14,432 bases of DNA from Rickettsiales bacterium UBA4311 (GCA_002394665.1 DGUL01000011.1:15633-30064); one strand, 5' to 3'; counted from the stretch's first letter, positions 1 to 7,936 are shown. Made by a program: numbers and translations. Notes: a model not told the origin generated them from the letters alone.

Positions 1-49
1 CATCTGACTACGGATCAGAAGGTTTGGGGTTCGAGTCCCTTCGGGTGCA
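1..49 (+). tRNA. tRNA-Arg (ACG), 3' part, cut by window edge
   Basis: The anticodon arm reads TCTGA-CTACGGA-TCAGA with a perfect 5-bp stem, so the anticodon is ACG (arginine). The T arm follows with loop TTCGAGT at about 30-36, then the 3' acceptor strand CGGGTGC (42-48) and discriminator A at 49. The 5' acceptor strand and D arm lie upstream of the window. The next bases are CTG, so CCA is not encoded and must be added after transcription. Host gene flanking the element. Confidence 0.93.
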
Positions 50-130
50 CTGATTTTTGTTTATATTAAAAATACTTTTAGTTTCATTCTTGCTTGAAAT
101 TTATTTTTTTCATAATCGTGTCAGCCTGTT

Positions 131-203
<73 letters not shown>

Positions 204-556
204 CTTGATTTATCGGGGTTCTTCAAAAAACATCAAACTTTTTTTGCTCTTTTTTGTCAAACTTTTATTTTTTGTATTGTTTTGTATCAGTTGTTTCAGT
301 TGCCATTCCATTATTTCAAATTCACTAGAAATTGTAAAAAATAATAATAATTTTGGAAAAGATGTGAAAAAAAACACGCATTTTAGAAAAAATGTAAATT
401 TAACTAAAAAACCATTTTGTTAAGTTCAACAAAGTGGATCAACTAGCGGAGAGTGAAATGCTATTTACTATAAATTATATTTATAATATCCTTTATTTTT
501 TGTTTTACTATACTATGATTACTTTTTTTTATTAAAACTTGCTTTCTCATTATGAA
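204..556. other. non-coding stretch between tRNA-Thr and the first phage gene
   Basis: About 350 very AT-rich bases with no supported gene. The only open frame (196-423) starts inside the tRNA on a TTG, has no ATG and is a low-complexity Phe/Leu/Lys string. The segment 490-535 has T-rich runs with TTTACT and TTACTTT, faintly like the operator half-sites described elsewhere, but the match is too short to call. A short TAGC...GCTA hairpin is possible at about 446-464. I see no clear intrinsic terminator for the leftward operon here. Confidence 0.5.
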
Positions 557-853
557 CTAATCAAATAAACATTGTTCTTTTTTTTCTTGTTTGTTTTTAC
601 CTTTAACATAATCATCCCAATCTTTAACATAAGACACACAATAATCTTTTGCCTGCTGTTCGTTGTCAAACTCTAAAATCTTCTTTTCTATTATAGAACC
701 GCGCATATACATATTTTTTACAACTGATATTTTTGTATTAGCTCGAATTATTTGTAAAACAAACCCACAAACAGTATCGCCATAACCAAGATTTCCGTTT
801 AATCTTTGATATGTACCAATTGATATTGGCTTTTCTCTTAATTCTAATTCCAT
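557..853 (-). CDS. small hypothetical protein, last gene of leftward operon
   Basis: 98-residue acidic-to-neutral soluble protein with no signal peptide or membrane segment. The C-terminal 20 residues are very rich in Lys, Glu and Gln. The middle (FDNEQQAKDYCVSYVKDWDD) resembles the aromatic helical ends of small phage proteins that carry a beta sheet followed by a helix, but I recognise no family. The ATG at 853 is preceded by TAGTTT, matching the TT-before-ATG rule seen across this operon. It starts 11 bp after the stop of the upstream small ORF, so it is probably co-transcribed. Confidence 0.7.
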   Translation of the reverse strand: MELELREKPISIGTYQRLNGNLGYGDTVCGFVLQIIRANTKISVVKNMYMRGSIIEKKILEFDNEQQAKDYCVSYVKDWDDYVKGKNKQEKKEQCLFD

Positions 854-864
854 AAACTAAACCA

Positions 865-1038
865 TTAAAAAATATTCAAATCGTGCATTCGCGTACCTCC
901 TTCATGCTTTTGAAAAAAAGTTTTATACCCTTCTTTGCCAAGATAACGCTGTAAATCATTATTATCCATCATTGCAAGCTTAAACAAGAATGTCTGGTCA
1001 AACATACATTTATAACAACCATTAGTCCAATATTCCAC
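865..1038 (-). CDS. small ORF without a usable ATG at its start
   Basis: This fills the only hole in the leftward string. From a GTG at 1038 it encodes 57 residues (begins VEYWTNGCYKC, ends GGTRMHDLNIF). The frame stays open upstream to an ATT at 1068 that follows an AGGAGG (1078-1073) by 4 bases, so a rare ATT start giving 67 residues is possible; the first in-frame ATG is only at 1005 (46 residues). It is rich in aromatic and charged residues and has two close Cys. The even composition and fit between neighbours suggest a real gene. Family unknown. Confidence 0.5.
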   Translation of the reverse strand: MEYWTNGCYKCMFDQTFLFKLAMMDNNDLQRYLGKEGYKTFFQKHEGGTRMHDLNIF

Positions 1039-1054
1039 ACCATCAAAAATTTTT

Positions 1055-1477
1055 CTAATTAAATAAATCGGCCCTCCTGATAGGTTTATTACATTGTCTT
1101 TCTTCTGCGCTTTCTTTAAGTTCTTTCAATACTCTTTCTAATTGTCGGATTTGTTCTAATGTTTTTTCTTTTTTGCTTTGAAAATGTATTTCATAAAACA
1201 AAAAGCCGTTTTTATAATATTTTTCTACTATTTTTGTTCCGTTGCTAATATAAAATATTTCTAATCCTTGTTTGCGACCATTTTCATAATTGGCTGTCTG
1301 TGTTATATCCCCATTACTATTATATTTTTCTTCAATCCCGTGTTTTTTACCATTTTTAATAGAAATGCCATATTTCCCAAAATATTCCTCAAAATAATAT
1401 TTACCATCTGGCAAATTTTCAAAAAAGTAAGTTTCTGCTACAAACTCTTTTAAATCAAAATCTTTATAAAACTTCAT
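1055..1477 (-). CDS. MORN/YwqK-like repeat protein
   Basis: 140 residues. Residues about 23-92 contain several YxNG-type MORN-like units (KYGISIKNGKKHG, KYNSNGDITQTANYENGRKQG, FYISNGTKIVEKYYKNG). These resemble the YwqK family of repeat proteins, often annotated as antitoxin-like, although that role is poorly supported in general. The C-terminal part from about 100 is a charged helix (KTLEQIRQLERVLKELKES) likely to form a coiled coil. It overlaps the upstream gene by 4 bp (ATGA), so translational coupling is likely. The repeat family is recognised; its role in a phage is unknown. Confidence 0.75.
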   Translation of the reverse strand: MKFYKDFDLKEFVAETYFFENLPDGKYYFEEYFGKYGISIKNGKKHGIEEKYNSNGDITQTANYENGRKQGLEIFYISNGTKIVEKYYKNGFLFYEIHFQSKKEKTLEQIRQLERVLKELKESAEERQCNKPIRRADLFN

Positions 1478-1803
1478 AATTCAATCTTATTTGACTTTTC
1501 TTGATAATTTTCTTTAAATTCTTTTTCGTCGCAAATAGATAAATAACAATCAATGTTTCGTTCATTTCTTTTAATTATCAAATAATGATTTATCGGTAGT
1601 CGCAAATCAGACAAACCATAATTAAAAAAACCACTAAAATATATTGAGTTGTTTGTTTCGTCCCCATCGGCAATAAAATATTTTCTATCTTCACAATTAT
1701 TTGCAAAAACAAAAGGTTTTATAATTTGCTTCATTTCCTCTAAATTATCGCCAGTCCATTGTATTGCTTCAACTACAACTGTTTTTTTTACATACTTTTT
1801 CAT
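1474..1803 (-). CDS. small phage hypothetical protein (KKPVVVEAIQW-type)
   Basis: 109 residues. The N terminus MKKYVKKTVVVEAIQWTGDN matches the opening of a small protein very common in phages of many bacteria (consensus like MKKYRKKPVVIEAVQWTGDN). The later part INHYLIIKRNERNIDCYLSI and FKENYQE corresponds to that family's ending (GDYIIKGVKGEFYPCKPDIFEKTYE). Its function is unknown even in well-studied phages. It overlaps both neighbours by 4 bp, a typical tightly packed phage cassette. Family assignment is from memory of the motif and is fairly firm. Confidence 0.8.
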   Translation of the reverse strand: MKKYVKKTVVVEAIQWTGDNLEEMKQIIKPFVFANNCEDRKYFIADGDETNNSIYFSGFFNYGLSDLRLPINHYLIIKRNERNIDCYLSICDEKEFKENYQEKSNKIEL

Positions 1804-2294
1804 AACATCACTTTTTTTAAACTTTTCTCCATAATTTGTTTTCTCAAAATTTCGCGCACTTTTGCATATTGTGAAAACAAATTTTTAATTTTATCGCTAT
1901 CTAACTCTGTGCCTAAATCATATTTGTCTGCATTAAATGTATCCTTATACTCATCCAAGCTGATTTCATCTTTGCAAGCCAATTTTGCCCTGTCAATCAC
2001 TGATAACAAAACCCATCTTGTTATTTCTATGGGAAAATCTTCTGCTGTGATTGAGTAGTTGTATGGCAATAAAAGATGTGACGCCATTTTGTCCGCCACT
2101 TCACCTCCTTTCTTTATTGCTATTTGCAATTCAAGAATAACGAATTGTCTGCCAAATACAAACCCAATGTAGCTAACCGTTTTCTGTTGGCCATAAAAAG
2201 TCTCGCAGTCCGTGTTTTTAATGTCTTCAAGCAACCAATTTAGCTCATCAAAACTAAATTGTTTGACCTGTAAAATATATTTATCATCAATCAT
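1800..2294 (-). CDS. hypothetical protein
   Basis: 164 residues, mixed alpha/beta, no membrane segment. The N-terminal half has a patterned strand region (TVSYIGFVFGRQFVILELQIAI). The C-terminal third (about 115-160) is helical and charged, ending in a basic tail. No family recognised. It starts 2 bp after the stop of the upstream gene (TAGTTATG), so it is part of the same transcript, and ends with the ATGA overlap to the next gene. Confidence 0.7.
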   Translation of the reverse strand: MIDDKYILQVKQFSFDELNWLLEDIKNTDCETFYGQQKTVSYIGFVFGRQFVILELQIAIKKGGEVADKMASHLLLPYNYSITAEDFPIEITRWVLLSVIDRAKLACKDEISLDEYKDTFNADKYDLGTELDSDKIKNLFSQYAKVREILRKQIMEKSLKKVML

Positions 2295-2296
2295 AA

Positions 2297-2731
2297 CTAA
2301 TCAATTTTTAAACTAAATATTTCTAACCCAACCTGTTTATCGCCTTTCTCGGCTTTGTAAAAAATAGCAGATCGCTTAACTGGATTATGCCCGAGACGCG
2401 GAGTATATTTATATCTTATCCTATCCTCAATAAGTATTCTGCAAGGATTATCTGGAATGTAAATAGCTCCGTTTTTCATAATCACGAACGTCTTGTTTAA
2501 CATTATCATTAATTTTTGTCTGCTTTCTTTGTCTTGCAAATGCTGTGTCGCTTCGCCTGTAATAACATTTACATTGTTTATTCCATTTTCTATTTTACTT
2601 ATTTCAAAAAGCCCCATCAAAAGCATAATATCTATTTTCTCGTCGTCTGTCAATTCTTCCACGTCATCGCAATTTGGTAAAGGTGGTAGTTCTGGAAAAC
2701 CTTCAAAACTTATATTAACTTTCTCGATCAT
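2297..2731 (-). CDS. hypothetical protein
   Basis: 144 residues. The N terminus is acidic with a proline run (FPELPPLPNCDDVEELTDDE), followed by a helical hydrophobic section (KIDIMLLMGLFEISKI) and a C-terminal part rich in Arg and Lys (RILIEDRIRYKYTPRLGHNPVKR). The charge split suggests a small regulator or binding protein, but no family is recognised. It overlaps the upstream gene by 4 bp. Confidence 0.7.
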   Translation of the reverse strand: MIEKVNISFEGFPELPPLPNCDDVEELTDDEKIDIMLLMGLFEISKIENGINNVNVITGEATQHLQDKESRQKLMIMLNKTFVIMKNGAIYIPDNPCRILIEDRIRYKYTPRLGHNPVKRSAIFYKAEKGDKQVGLEIFSLKID

Positions 2732-3081
2732 AAATCCAACAAATAATCATAAAAACTCCCTGCTCCATCAATTCGATATTCTTTGCCATTCAACACAAAC
2801 GTTCCGTATGGATATTTGCCATAATCACACTCGTCAATAAAATAATCAACTGCCCATTTTGCTAGTTTTTCTGCCAACTTTGGAAAAGCAAATCTTACAA
2901 GCCAGTATATTCCGAGCTCACAAGCTTGAGCACAATATGGTGTAAAAGTGCAATTTTGATTATCTGTATATTTACACAACACTTTATCAAGCTCACCCGC
3001 GAACTCGCATTGTACCCTTTCCAGCTTTTCAAATTCCTCAACGGCTTTAATAAACTCTTCTTTTGTCATAACACTACTCAT
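2728..3081 (-). CDS. hypothetical Cys-rich protein
   Basis: 117 residues from the ATG at 3081; an internal ATG at 3069 preceded by GTT (MTKEEFIKAVEEFEKL) is an equally good start. It contains a cluster of Cys (VQCEFAGELDKVLCKYTDNQNC, YCAQACELG) that could bind metal, though no standard zinc-finger spacing is evident. The middle is an amphipathic helix (ELGIYWLVRFAFPKLAEKLAKW). The end (LNGKEYRIDGAGSFYDYLLDL) looks like a small beta hairpin plus helix. Family not recognised. It begins 25 bp after the rtcB stop. Confidence 0.68.
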   Translation of the reverse strand: MSSVMTKEEFIKAVEEFEKLERVQCEFAGELDKVLCKYTDNQNCTFTPYCAQACELGIYWLVRFAFPKLAEKLAKWAVDYFIDECDYGKYPYGTFVLNGKEYRIDGAGSFYDYLLDL

Positions 3082-3106
3082 ACACAAATAAAAACAAACT
3101 TTTATT

Positions 3107-4273
3107 TCACTCTGCTTTAAAATTATAAACAGGTTTTATAATATTGACAATTTCACAAGTATCATCTAAATTGTTCAGTAAATTATCAATAGGTTTATAC
3201 GCATCGGGTGCCTCATCTAATGTTTTTTCACTTAAAGATGTTGTATAAATTCCTTCCATTTGTTCTCTCATTTTATCTATTGATAATTGTTTTTTTGCTT
3301 GTGCTCTTGATAAGACACGACCTGCTCCGTGTGGTGCCGATTGGTTACGATTGTCGTTTCCTTTCCCAACCGCAATTAAAGTCCCATAAGACATATTTAC
3401 AGGTATCAATAATTGTTCTTTATTTTTAGCAGAAACAGCACCTTTTCTTATCATCATTTCATCGTTATCTAAAAATTCAATGTAATTATGTTTTGTATGT
3501 ATCTCGTTTGTTATTTTAACTTCTGTTGAAGCATTTGCGTTAAGATAACGTAATAATTCATGTGCCATAACCTTATGGTTCATTTCGGCAAATTTGTTCG
3601 CTATTTTAGAGCAAGAAATATAATCTTCCAAATCTTTTCCCTCAATATATGATAAATCGTTCATTAAATCACCCTCATATTTGCATTTTCGTCTTGCTTT
3701 TTCTTGGTAAAAATCACATATTCTTTTGCCAAAATTTCTACTTCCCGAGTGTAGCATTAGCCAATAATTTCCTTCATTATCTTTATCTATTTCTATAAAA
3801 TGATTGCCACCGCCGAGTGTTCCAATAGACAATAAATCCCGTTGTGTATATTTTTTAGCTTCATCTTTCGTGCTAATTATTTTATTTACCTCTTCTATTT
3901 CTTCTTTCAATCTATCTGGTATTATCTCGCTAACTTCTTGTCTTATATTAAAACCAGAAGGTATAAGTCCTTCCTTGATATGATTATCTAATTGTTTATA
4001 ATCTATAAAATCAGTATTTAGCTTATAACCCGATATACTACAAGATATATCCACGCCAACTAAATTTGGCACAATAGCATCTTTAACTTTTGCTGTAAAA
4101 CCAATTACACAACCTGCTCCATAATGGCAGTCGTTCATAATTCTAACTTTAGAACCAACAAACAAATCTTGATTTAACAAAGTTTTTATTTGCCTATATG
4201 CCCTTTCTTCTATAATATCTGTAAAAACTAATGCTGAATTTTTACTTCCTTTTATTTCCGTAGTAGTAATCAT
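3107..4273 (-). CDS. rtcB: RtcB-family 3'-phosphate RNA ligase
   Basis: RtcB joins RNA 2',3'-cyclic phosphate or 3'-phosphate ends to 5'-OH ends using GTP and Mn2+. The 388-residue product has the expected length of the bacterial form and the whole active site: VRIMNDCHYGAGCVIGFT (43-60), metal ligands D75 and C78 in GVDISC, H158 in GGGNHFIEI, H175 in HSGSRNFG, H262 in KHNY, and the guanylylated histidine H315 in APHGAGRVLSR. It should be active. It follows a 52-residue HTH gene with a 4-bp overlap, two genes behind the integrase, so it is phage cargo on the leftward transcript. In phages such a ligase could mend tRNAs cut by host anticodon nucleases; that role is inferred. No release factor PrfH or archease gene is nearby. 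Confidence 0.95.
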   Translation of the reverse strand: MITTTEIKGSKNSALVFTDIIEERAYRQIKTLLNQDLFVGSKVRIMNDCHYGAGCVIGFTAKVKDAIVPNLVGVDISCSISGYKLNTDFIDYKQLDNHIKEGLIPSGFNIRQEVSEIIPDRLKEEIEEVNKIISTKDEAKKYTQRDLLSIGTLGGGNHFIEIDKDNEGNYWLMLHSGSRNFGKRICDFYQEKARRKCKYEGDLMNDLSYIEGKDLEDYISCSKIANKFAEMNHKVMAHELLRYLNANASTEVKITNEIHTKHNYIEFLDNDEMMIRKGAVSAKNKEQLLIPVNMSYGTLIAVGKGNDNRNQSAPHGAGRVLSRAQAKKQLSIDKMREQMEGIYTTSLSEKTLDEAPDAYKPIDNLLNNLDDTCEIVNIIKPVYNFKAE

Positions 4274-4428
4274 AATGAACTTATAAAACCAAGATTAAAC
4301 AATCTTACACACATCGCTGGATAAGAAACTTGAAAACATTTCGCTAATTCAGGGATGTCAAAGATTTCAACTTCTTTGACTTCATCGTTTTCTTTAACTC
4401 TTACTTTATAATAATATGTAACTTTCAT
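4270..4428 (-). CDS. 52-residue HTH-like protein
   Basis: An ORF between int and rtcB encodes MKVTYYYKVRVKEN and then a helical half DIPELAKCFQVSYPAMCVRL (about 24-43) ending NLGFISSL. The pattern (LAxxFxVSxxAMxxRLxxLGF) is that of the helix-turn-helix found at the end of the helical part of ImmA/IrrE-type proteins and small phage regulators. It begins 2 bp after the int stop (TAGTTATG) and its stop overlaps the rtcB start (ATGA). The perfect fit between neighbours makes it a convincing gene despite its size. A DNA-binding or excision-control role is inferred. Confidence 0.75.
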   Translation of the reverse strand: MKVTYYYKVRVKENDEVKEVEIFDIPELAKCFQVSYPAMCVRLFNLGFISSL

Positions 4429-4430
4429 AA

Positions 4431-5642
4431 CTAAAAACCACCATCAAAACTATTATTCAACTTATCTATTGCTTTTACTGCTTTATCTTTTGTCGCCGGT
4501 GAATACACATCCAACATATCATTGATTGTTTTGTGTGAATGACCGCTTAAAGCACTAATTTCACCGGAAACACAACCGGCAGTTTCCAATCTTGTTATTG
4601 CTGTCCTCCTTAAATCTCTAAACCACAACTCTTCCCTGATGCCGGAGACTTTTTTTACAGCGACAAAGTGTTTATTAAAAGTATATCCTTCTTCATCATA
4701 TTGATGGCCGTTTGGCTGTATTACAACTTTTTCATTTGTATTTTTGTATTTTAGTAATTCAGTGTGCAGATCGTTCATTTTGTAAATTGGTATATCAACA
4801 GAAGCACCAGTTTTTGATTGTAGAATATGTAGCCACTTTAATTCATTGTCAAAATTGCTCCATTTCAATTTTAATATATCAGTTAATCTTTGTGTTGTAT
4901 TATAAGCAATTATTGTTGCAAGATAAATGCCAATATAGTTTAATTCAAGTGCTGTTTTACAAAATGTTTTATATTCTTCTTCACTCCAAACTTGATTTCT
5001 TGGCGTATTTCTTTCCATTGTCAAACAAGAACAAGGGTTTGCCTCTTTGTAATAACCGTTATCATATGCAGTTTTTATCAAATTTGATAATGCATTTATG
5101 TATAGTGCGGCAGTTCTTTTTCCTTTGTTTTCAAGGAGTTGTTCATAAAACTTTTTTACAAACTCTCTATTTACATAAGAAATTTTCATTGTACCAAAGG
5201 GTTTTTTCTGTTGTGGTAATAATAACTCTTCGTTTATCTTTTTGTAATATGCTTTATAATCTTTTTGTGTTCTTGCCGATAATCTCTTAAATCTTCTGTC
5301 TTCATAGTATAAATATGTCATATGCTGAATAGAGCCATCAATGGCAATTAGTTCCGGCACTTCAACATATTCACCAAATTCATTTTCTTTTGATTTGTTT
5401 TGCAAATATGTTTTCATTATGTCCCGCCATAGTTTTACTGCTTTTATGTAATCTTTGCCGAGAGGTTGAATATACGGCACTTTATACTTTTCTGCGAGTG
5501 CTTTACTTTTGAATTGCCAATAGTATGATATTCCATTGCTTTTGTACTTTCTTTTTCTTGCGATGAAATACCTTAACTTCTTTGACATATCCACTACTAT
5601 CGCACAACTATAATTTTTTTTACATACCTCGTTCAAAATCAT
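4431..5642 (-). CDS. int: tyrosine site-specific integrase
   Basis: 403 residues; catalyses strand exchange between phage and host attachment sites. An N-terminal arm-binding part (about 19-100) precedes a SAM-like core-binding domain (about 105-205) and the catalytic domain (about 215-395). Catalytic residues: R252 (TTQRLTDILKL), K277 (QSKTG), R345 (FRDLRRTA), H368 (LSGHSHKTI) and the nucleophile Y380 (LDVYSP). The usual His of HxxR is Arg342, a variant also common in alphaproteobacterial integrases. The start at 5642 overlaps the excisionase-like gene by 4 bp; a start at 5588 (MSKKLRYFIARKRK) looks like the family's normal N terminus. Unusually, it lies inside the long leftward operon. Confidence 0.95.
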   Translation of the reverse strand: MILNEVCKKNYSCAIVVDMSKKLRYFIARKRKYKSNGISYYWQFKSKALAEKYKVPYIQPLGKDYIKAVKLWRDIMKTYLQNKSKENEFGEYVEVPELIAIDGSIQHMTYLYYEDRRFKRLSARTQKDYKAYYKKINEELLLPQQKKPFGTMKISYVNREFVKKFYEQLLENKGKRTAALYINALSNLIKTAYDNGYYKEANPCSCLTMERNTPRNQVWSEEEYKTFCKTALELNYIGIYLATIIAYNTTQRLTDILKLKWSNFDNELKWLHILQSKTGASVDIPIYKMNDLHTELLKYKNTNEKVVIQPNGHQYDEEGYTFNKHFVAVKKVSGIREELWFRDLRRTAITRLETAGCVSGEISALSGHSHKTINDMLDVYSPATKDKAVKAIDKLNNSFDGGF

Positions 5643-5902
5643 AAATACTCATCGGAACCAGATATATTGTTATTCTTGTTTAATTCAAAATTCCCTCCTT
5701 GTTTTGCCTCTAACCATTCAATAATGCTCTTCTTCCAGTATCTTTTCATATGGTTTCTTGTGTTGATAATTGGTTGTGGAAAATCAATACTACTTTGCCA
5801 TTTGCGGAGTGTTTTACTTGAAATGTGGAAATATTTACATAGTAAATTTTCACTTATCATTTCAAAAACATTGTTCTGTTCACCAATTTTTTCTACAATC
5901 AT
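5639..5902 (-). CDS. AlpA/MerR-type HTH protein, likely excisionase
   Basis: 87 residues from the ATG at 5902 (an in-frame ATG at 5917 overlapping the recT stop is the alternative). Residues about 15-70 form a winged HTH of AlpA/Xis type: MISENLLCKYFHISSKTLRKW, then FPQPI and the wing ending RYWKKSIIEWLEAKQGG. Such proteins bend DNA at the attachment site and set integrase direction. The stop overlaps the int start (ATGA), the usual xis-int coupling. The C-terminal tail is Asn-rich and probably disordered. Confidence 0.82.
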   Translation of the reverse strand: MIVEKIGEQNNVFEMISENLLCKYFHISSKTLRKWQSSIDFPQPIINTRNHMKRYWKKSIIEWLEAKQGGNFELNKNNNISGSDEYL

Positions 5903-5909
5903 AAATTTA

Positions 5910-6773
5910 TTAACCATTACTAAAAGCTAAACTTGATATTCTATTCTCTTTTTCGTCAACCATTGACAACAATTCTTTCTTTTCATCAGCAGTTAACTCA
6001 TTGTTGTTGTCTATTTTTGTCCTAACTTGAATGACTTTTTCATTGCTATCAACTTTATTGATGATGTAATCTTTAATTGTATTGAAAATGTTTTGTGGTT
6101 TTACTTCTTCAACAACTTGTTCAGCTTCCTTTATAGGTTGTTGTTTGGCAACTTTTTCAACATTATCTTTTTTTTCTTGTTGTTTTTTAGCAATCCAATC
6201 TTGCATTGACATTTTTTGTGGCGTGTCTTGTTGTATTGTGTTTTTATTTTCATTAAATTCATTTGTATCATCATATACATTTTGGTCGCAGTCAAAACCA
6301 ATACTATCGTCTGGAAAAGCATATTTACAAGCTTTCCTTGTTGCTCTTCTATACAACATATCCGATAAATGTGCTTTCCAAACTGGATTATTCATTTTTC
6401 CTTCTTGCTGTGCCATTTCTTTTGTATATGTATAAGAAAACTTTGTTTTATCTTTTTTATAAATAGTGCAAGTGCAAGCAGTGTTATTATTTGAAAACTG
6501 CACTTCCATTTTATCAAAGTTCTTGTTTCTTTTTGCTATTGCTATTGTTGCATCGCCCCATAACATAGGTTTCCCATTCACAACCGCAATACTCTGCACA
6601 CTTTCAAGAAAATCCAACCCAAACTTGTGTCCATAAGCAAAAGCCCAAAACAAATCACCTGGTTTTCCCTTAAAATTTGCTGGACATAAACAAGAATTTG
6701 AAAATTCTTCGCACTTACTTTTAACGGAACTAATTAAATCTTCCGACATTCCAATTATTAAATCATTAGCCAT
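5910..6773 (-). CDS. recT: RecT-family single-strand annealing protein
   Basis: 287 residues from ATG 6773 (MANDLIIG); an upstream in-frame start at 6788 is less likely. The core matches RecT: GDLFWAFAYGHKFGLDFLESV, the signature SIAVVNGKPMLWGDATIAIA, then KEMAQQEG, NPVWKAHLSDMLYRRATRKAC and AFPDDSIGF. It anneals complementary strands exposed by the partner exonuclease. A low-complexity Lys/Gln/Glu linker (about 190-235) leads to a small helical C-terminal domain (about 240-287), as in other phage RecT proteins, which may contact the exonuclease or SSB. It lies 22 bp downstream of the exonuclease gene. Confidence 0.93.
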   Translation of the reverse strand: MANDLIIGMSEDLISSVKSKCEEFSNSCLCPANFKGKPGDLFWAFAYGHKFGLDFLESVQSIAVVNGKPMLWGDATIAIAKRNKNFDKMEVQFSNNNTACTCTIYKKDKTKFSYTYTKEMAQQEGKMNNPVWKAHLSDMLYRRATRKACKYAFPDDSIGFDCDQNVYDDTNEFNENKNTIQQDTPQKMSMQDWIAKKQQEKKDNVEKVAKQQPIKEAEQVVEEVKPQNIFNTIKDYIINKVDSNEKVIQVRTKIDNNNELTADEKKELLSMVDEKENRISSLAFSNG

Positions 6774-6795
6774 AAAAATACAAAACAAACCTCAT

Positions 6796-7932
6796 TTACA
6801 TATCATTAACACCCATACCAGTTTTAATGATATTTTTGATCGTGATATACCCCTTGCGAGACACCACTTTTTCATTATTTAATAACTTATTTCTTATTTG
6901 ATTTAACTTCTCTATATTAGCATCTATCGTCTCAATGTCGTAATATAATGGCTGTTGTCTTCTTGAAGTAATACTATAACCATCAATATTTATTTCATTG
7001 TCAGCAATATATTTGGCCGTTGCTTTGATTAAATCAACATTTATCTTTTTTTGTTTTTCCAAATCATCAAGTTGTTTAATTAAACTCTCATTTTGAAAAT
7101 ACTGCTCTAATAATTGTGGCAATGAGTTTTGGACTATATTGTATAGCACCAAATCATTTTTGTTTTCAAAGTTTGGTCCTATTTTTTCAACATTATTTTC
7201 AATGTCATCTAACCACTTTTTACAATCTCTGCTTGATTGGAGGATATTTTCTTGAATTTCTGTTATAATTTCATCCGGATAATCAATTTCATAAATTTCA
7301 TAACCAGTTATTTCATCTCCTTTATGCGTTTGAACACCGATATATCCTTTTTCAATACCAGAGCAAAGCATTTGAGTGATTACTTGAAGTTTGTATTTCT
7401 CTATTAAATCTTCCTTTTTACTCTTTTTATACTCTTCATCGCCACTTTCGCTGTAAGTTTTACACTCCAATAATACTTTTTCTCCATTTGCTTTTTCAAT
7501 AATATAATCAGGTGTTGCACTTATAACCTCTCCTTCAAGATAGTATATTGTCTTGCCATTTGCTACAAGTTTGGCATCAATAAAAGTATTGTCTTGCTCT
7601 TTTAGTAATTCAAAGCAATTATTCGCTACATTTTCTTCTTGTTGTTTGCCATATTCTCTTGCATCAAATAAAGTTTTTCTTGCTTCCTTCAAAAAGTATT
7701 CCCACAAGTTATATTGTTGATCGGTCATTGTTTTTTCAACATAAAACTGATAAGGTGTCTCGTTGTAGAAATCATACAATTTACAGACACTCTTATAATC
7801 TTCGTCTTTACAGAAATTCCTTAAAGCAAAACTGACATTAGTTGCACTAATAAAATCAGTTCTTTTTTTCTTCCAAGCATTGTCGTCTCTTGGTTTGTAT
7901 GTTTTATACTTTTCAGCTTCAAATTTAATCAT
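6796..7932 (-). CDS. YqaJ/lambda-exo type phage exonuclease
   Basis: 378 residues with a PD-(D/E)xK nuclease core: helix EYGKQQEENVA (93-103, motif GxxxE), D142 in SATPDYII, E156-C-K158 in VLLECKTY, and helix KLQVITQMLCSG with Q183/Q187. This is the YqaJ-type recombinase nuclease that degrades one strand of linear duplex DNA processively, leaving a single strand for RecT. The C-terminal 150 residues are a long charged helical region plus a basic end; extra C-terminal helices occur in phage members. It lies directly upstream of recT, the standard exo-annealase pair. The ATG at 7932 is preceded by GTT. Confidence 0.92.
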   Translation of the reverse strand: MIKFEAEKYKTYKPRDDNAWKKKRTDFISATNVSFALRNFCKDEDYKSVCKLYDFYNETPYQFYVEKTMTDQQYNLWEYFLKEARKTLFDAREYGKQQEENVANNCFELLKEQDNTFIDAKLVANGKTIYYLEGEVISATPDYIIEKANGEKVLLECKTYSESGDEEYKKSKKEDLIEKYKLQVITQMLCSGIEKGYIGVQTHKGDEITGYEIYEIDYPDEIITEIQENILQSSRDCKKWLDDIENNVEKIGPNFENKNDLVLYNIVQNSLPQLLEQYFQNESLIKQLDDLEKQKKINVDLIKATAKYIADNEINIDGYSITSRRQQPLYYDIETIDANIEKLNQIRNKLLNNEKVVSRKGYITIKNIIKTGMGVNDM

Positions 7933-7936
7933 AACA

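Noticed and set aside
490..535. TTTACT and TTACTTT near the left end as a third repressor operator
   Set aside because: Spacing and flanks do not match the 24-bp element; such strings are expected in T-rich DNA.
4712..5290. 192-codon plus-strand open frame
   Set aside because: Lies wholly antisense to the catalytic and core-binding domains of the integrase, which has clear family motifs; Phe/Leu/Cys-rich composition is a shadow effect.
6082..6466. Several open frames on both strands within recT
   Set aside because: Shadows of the recT reading frame caused by its low-complexity linker.
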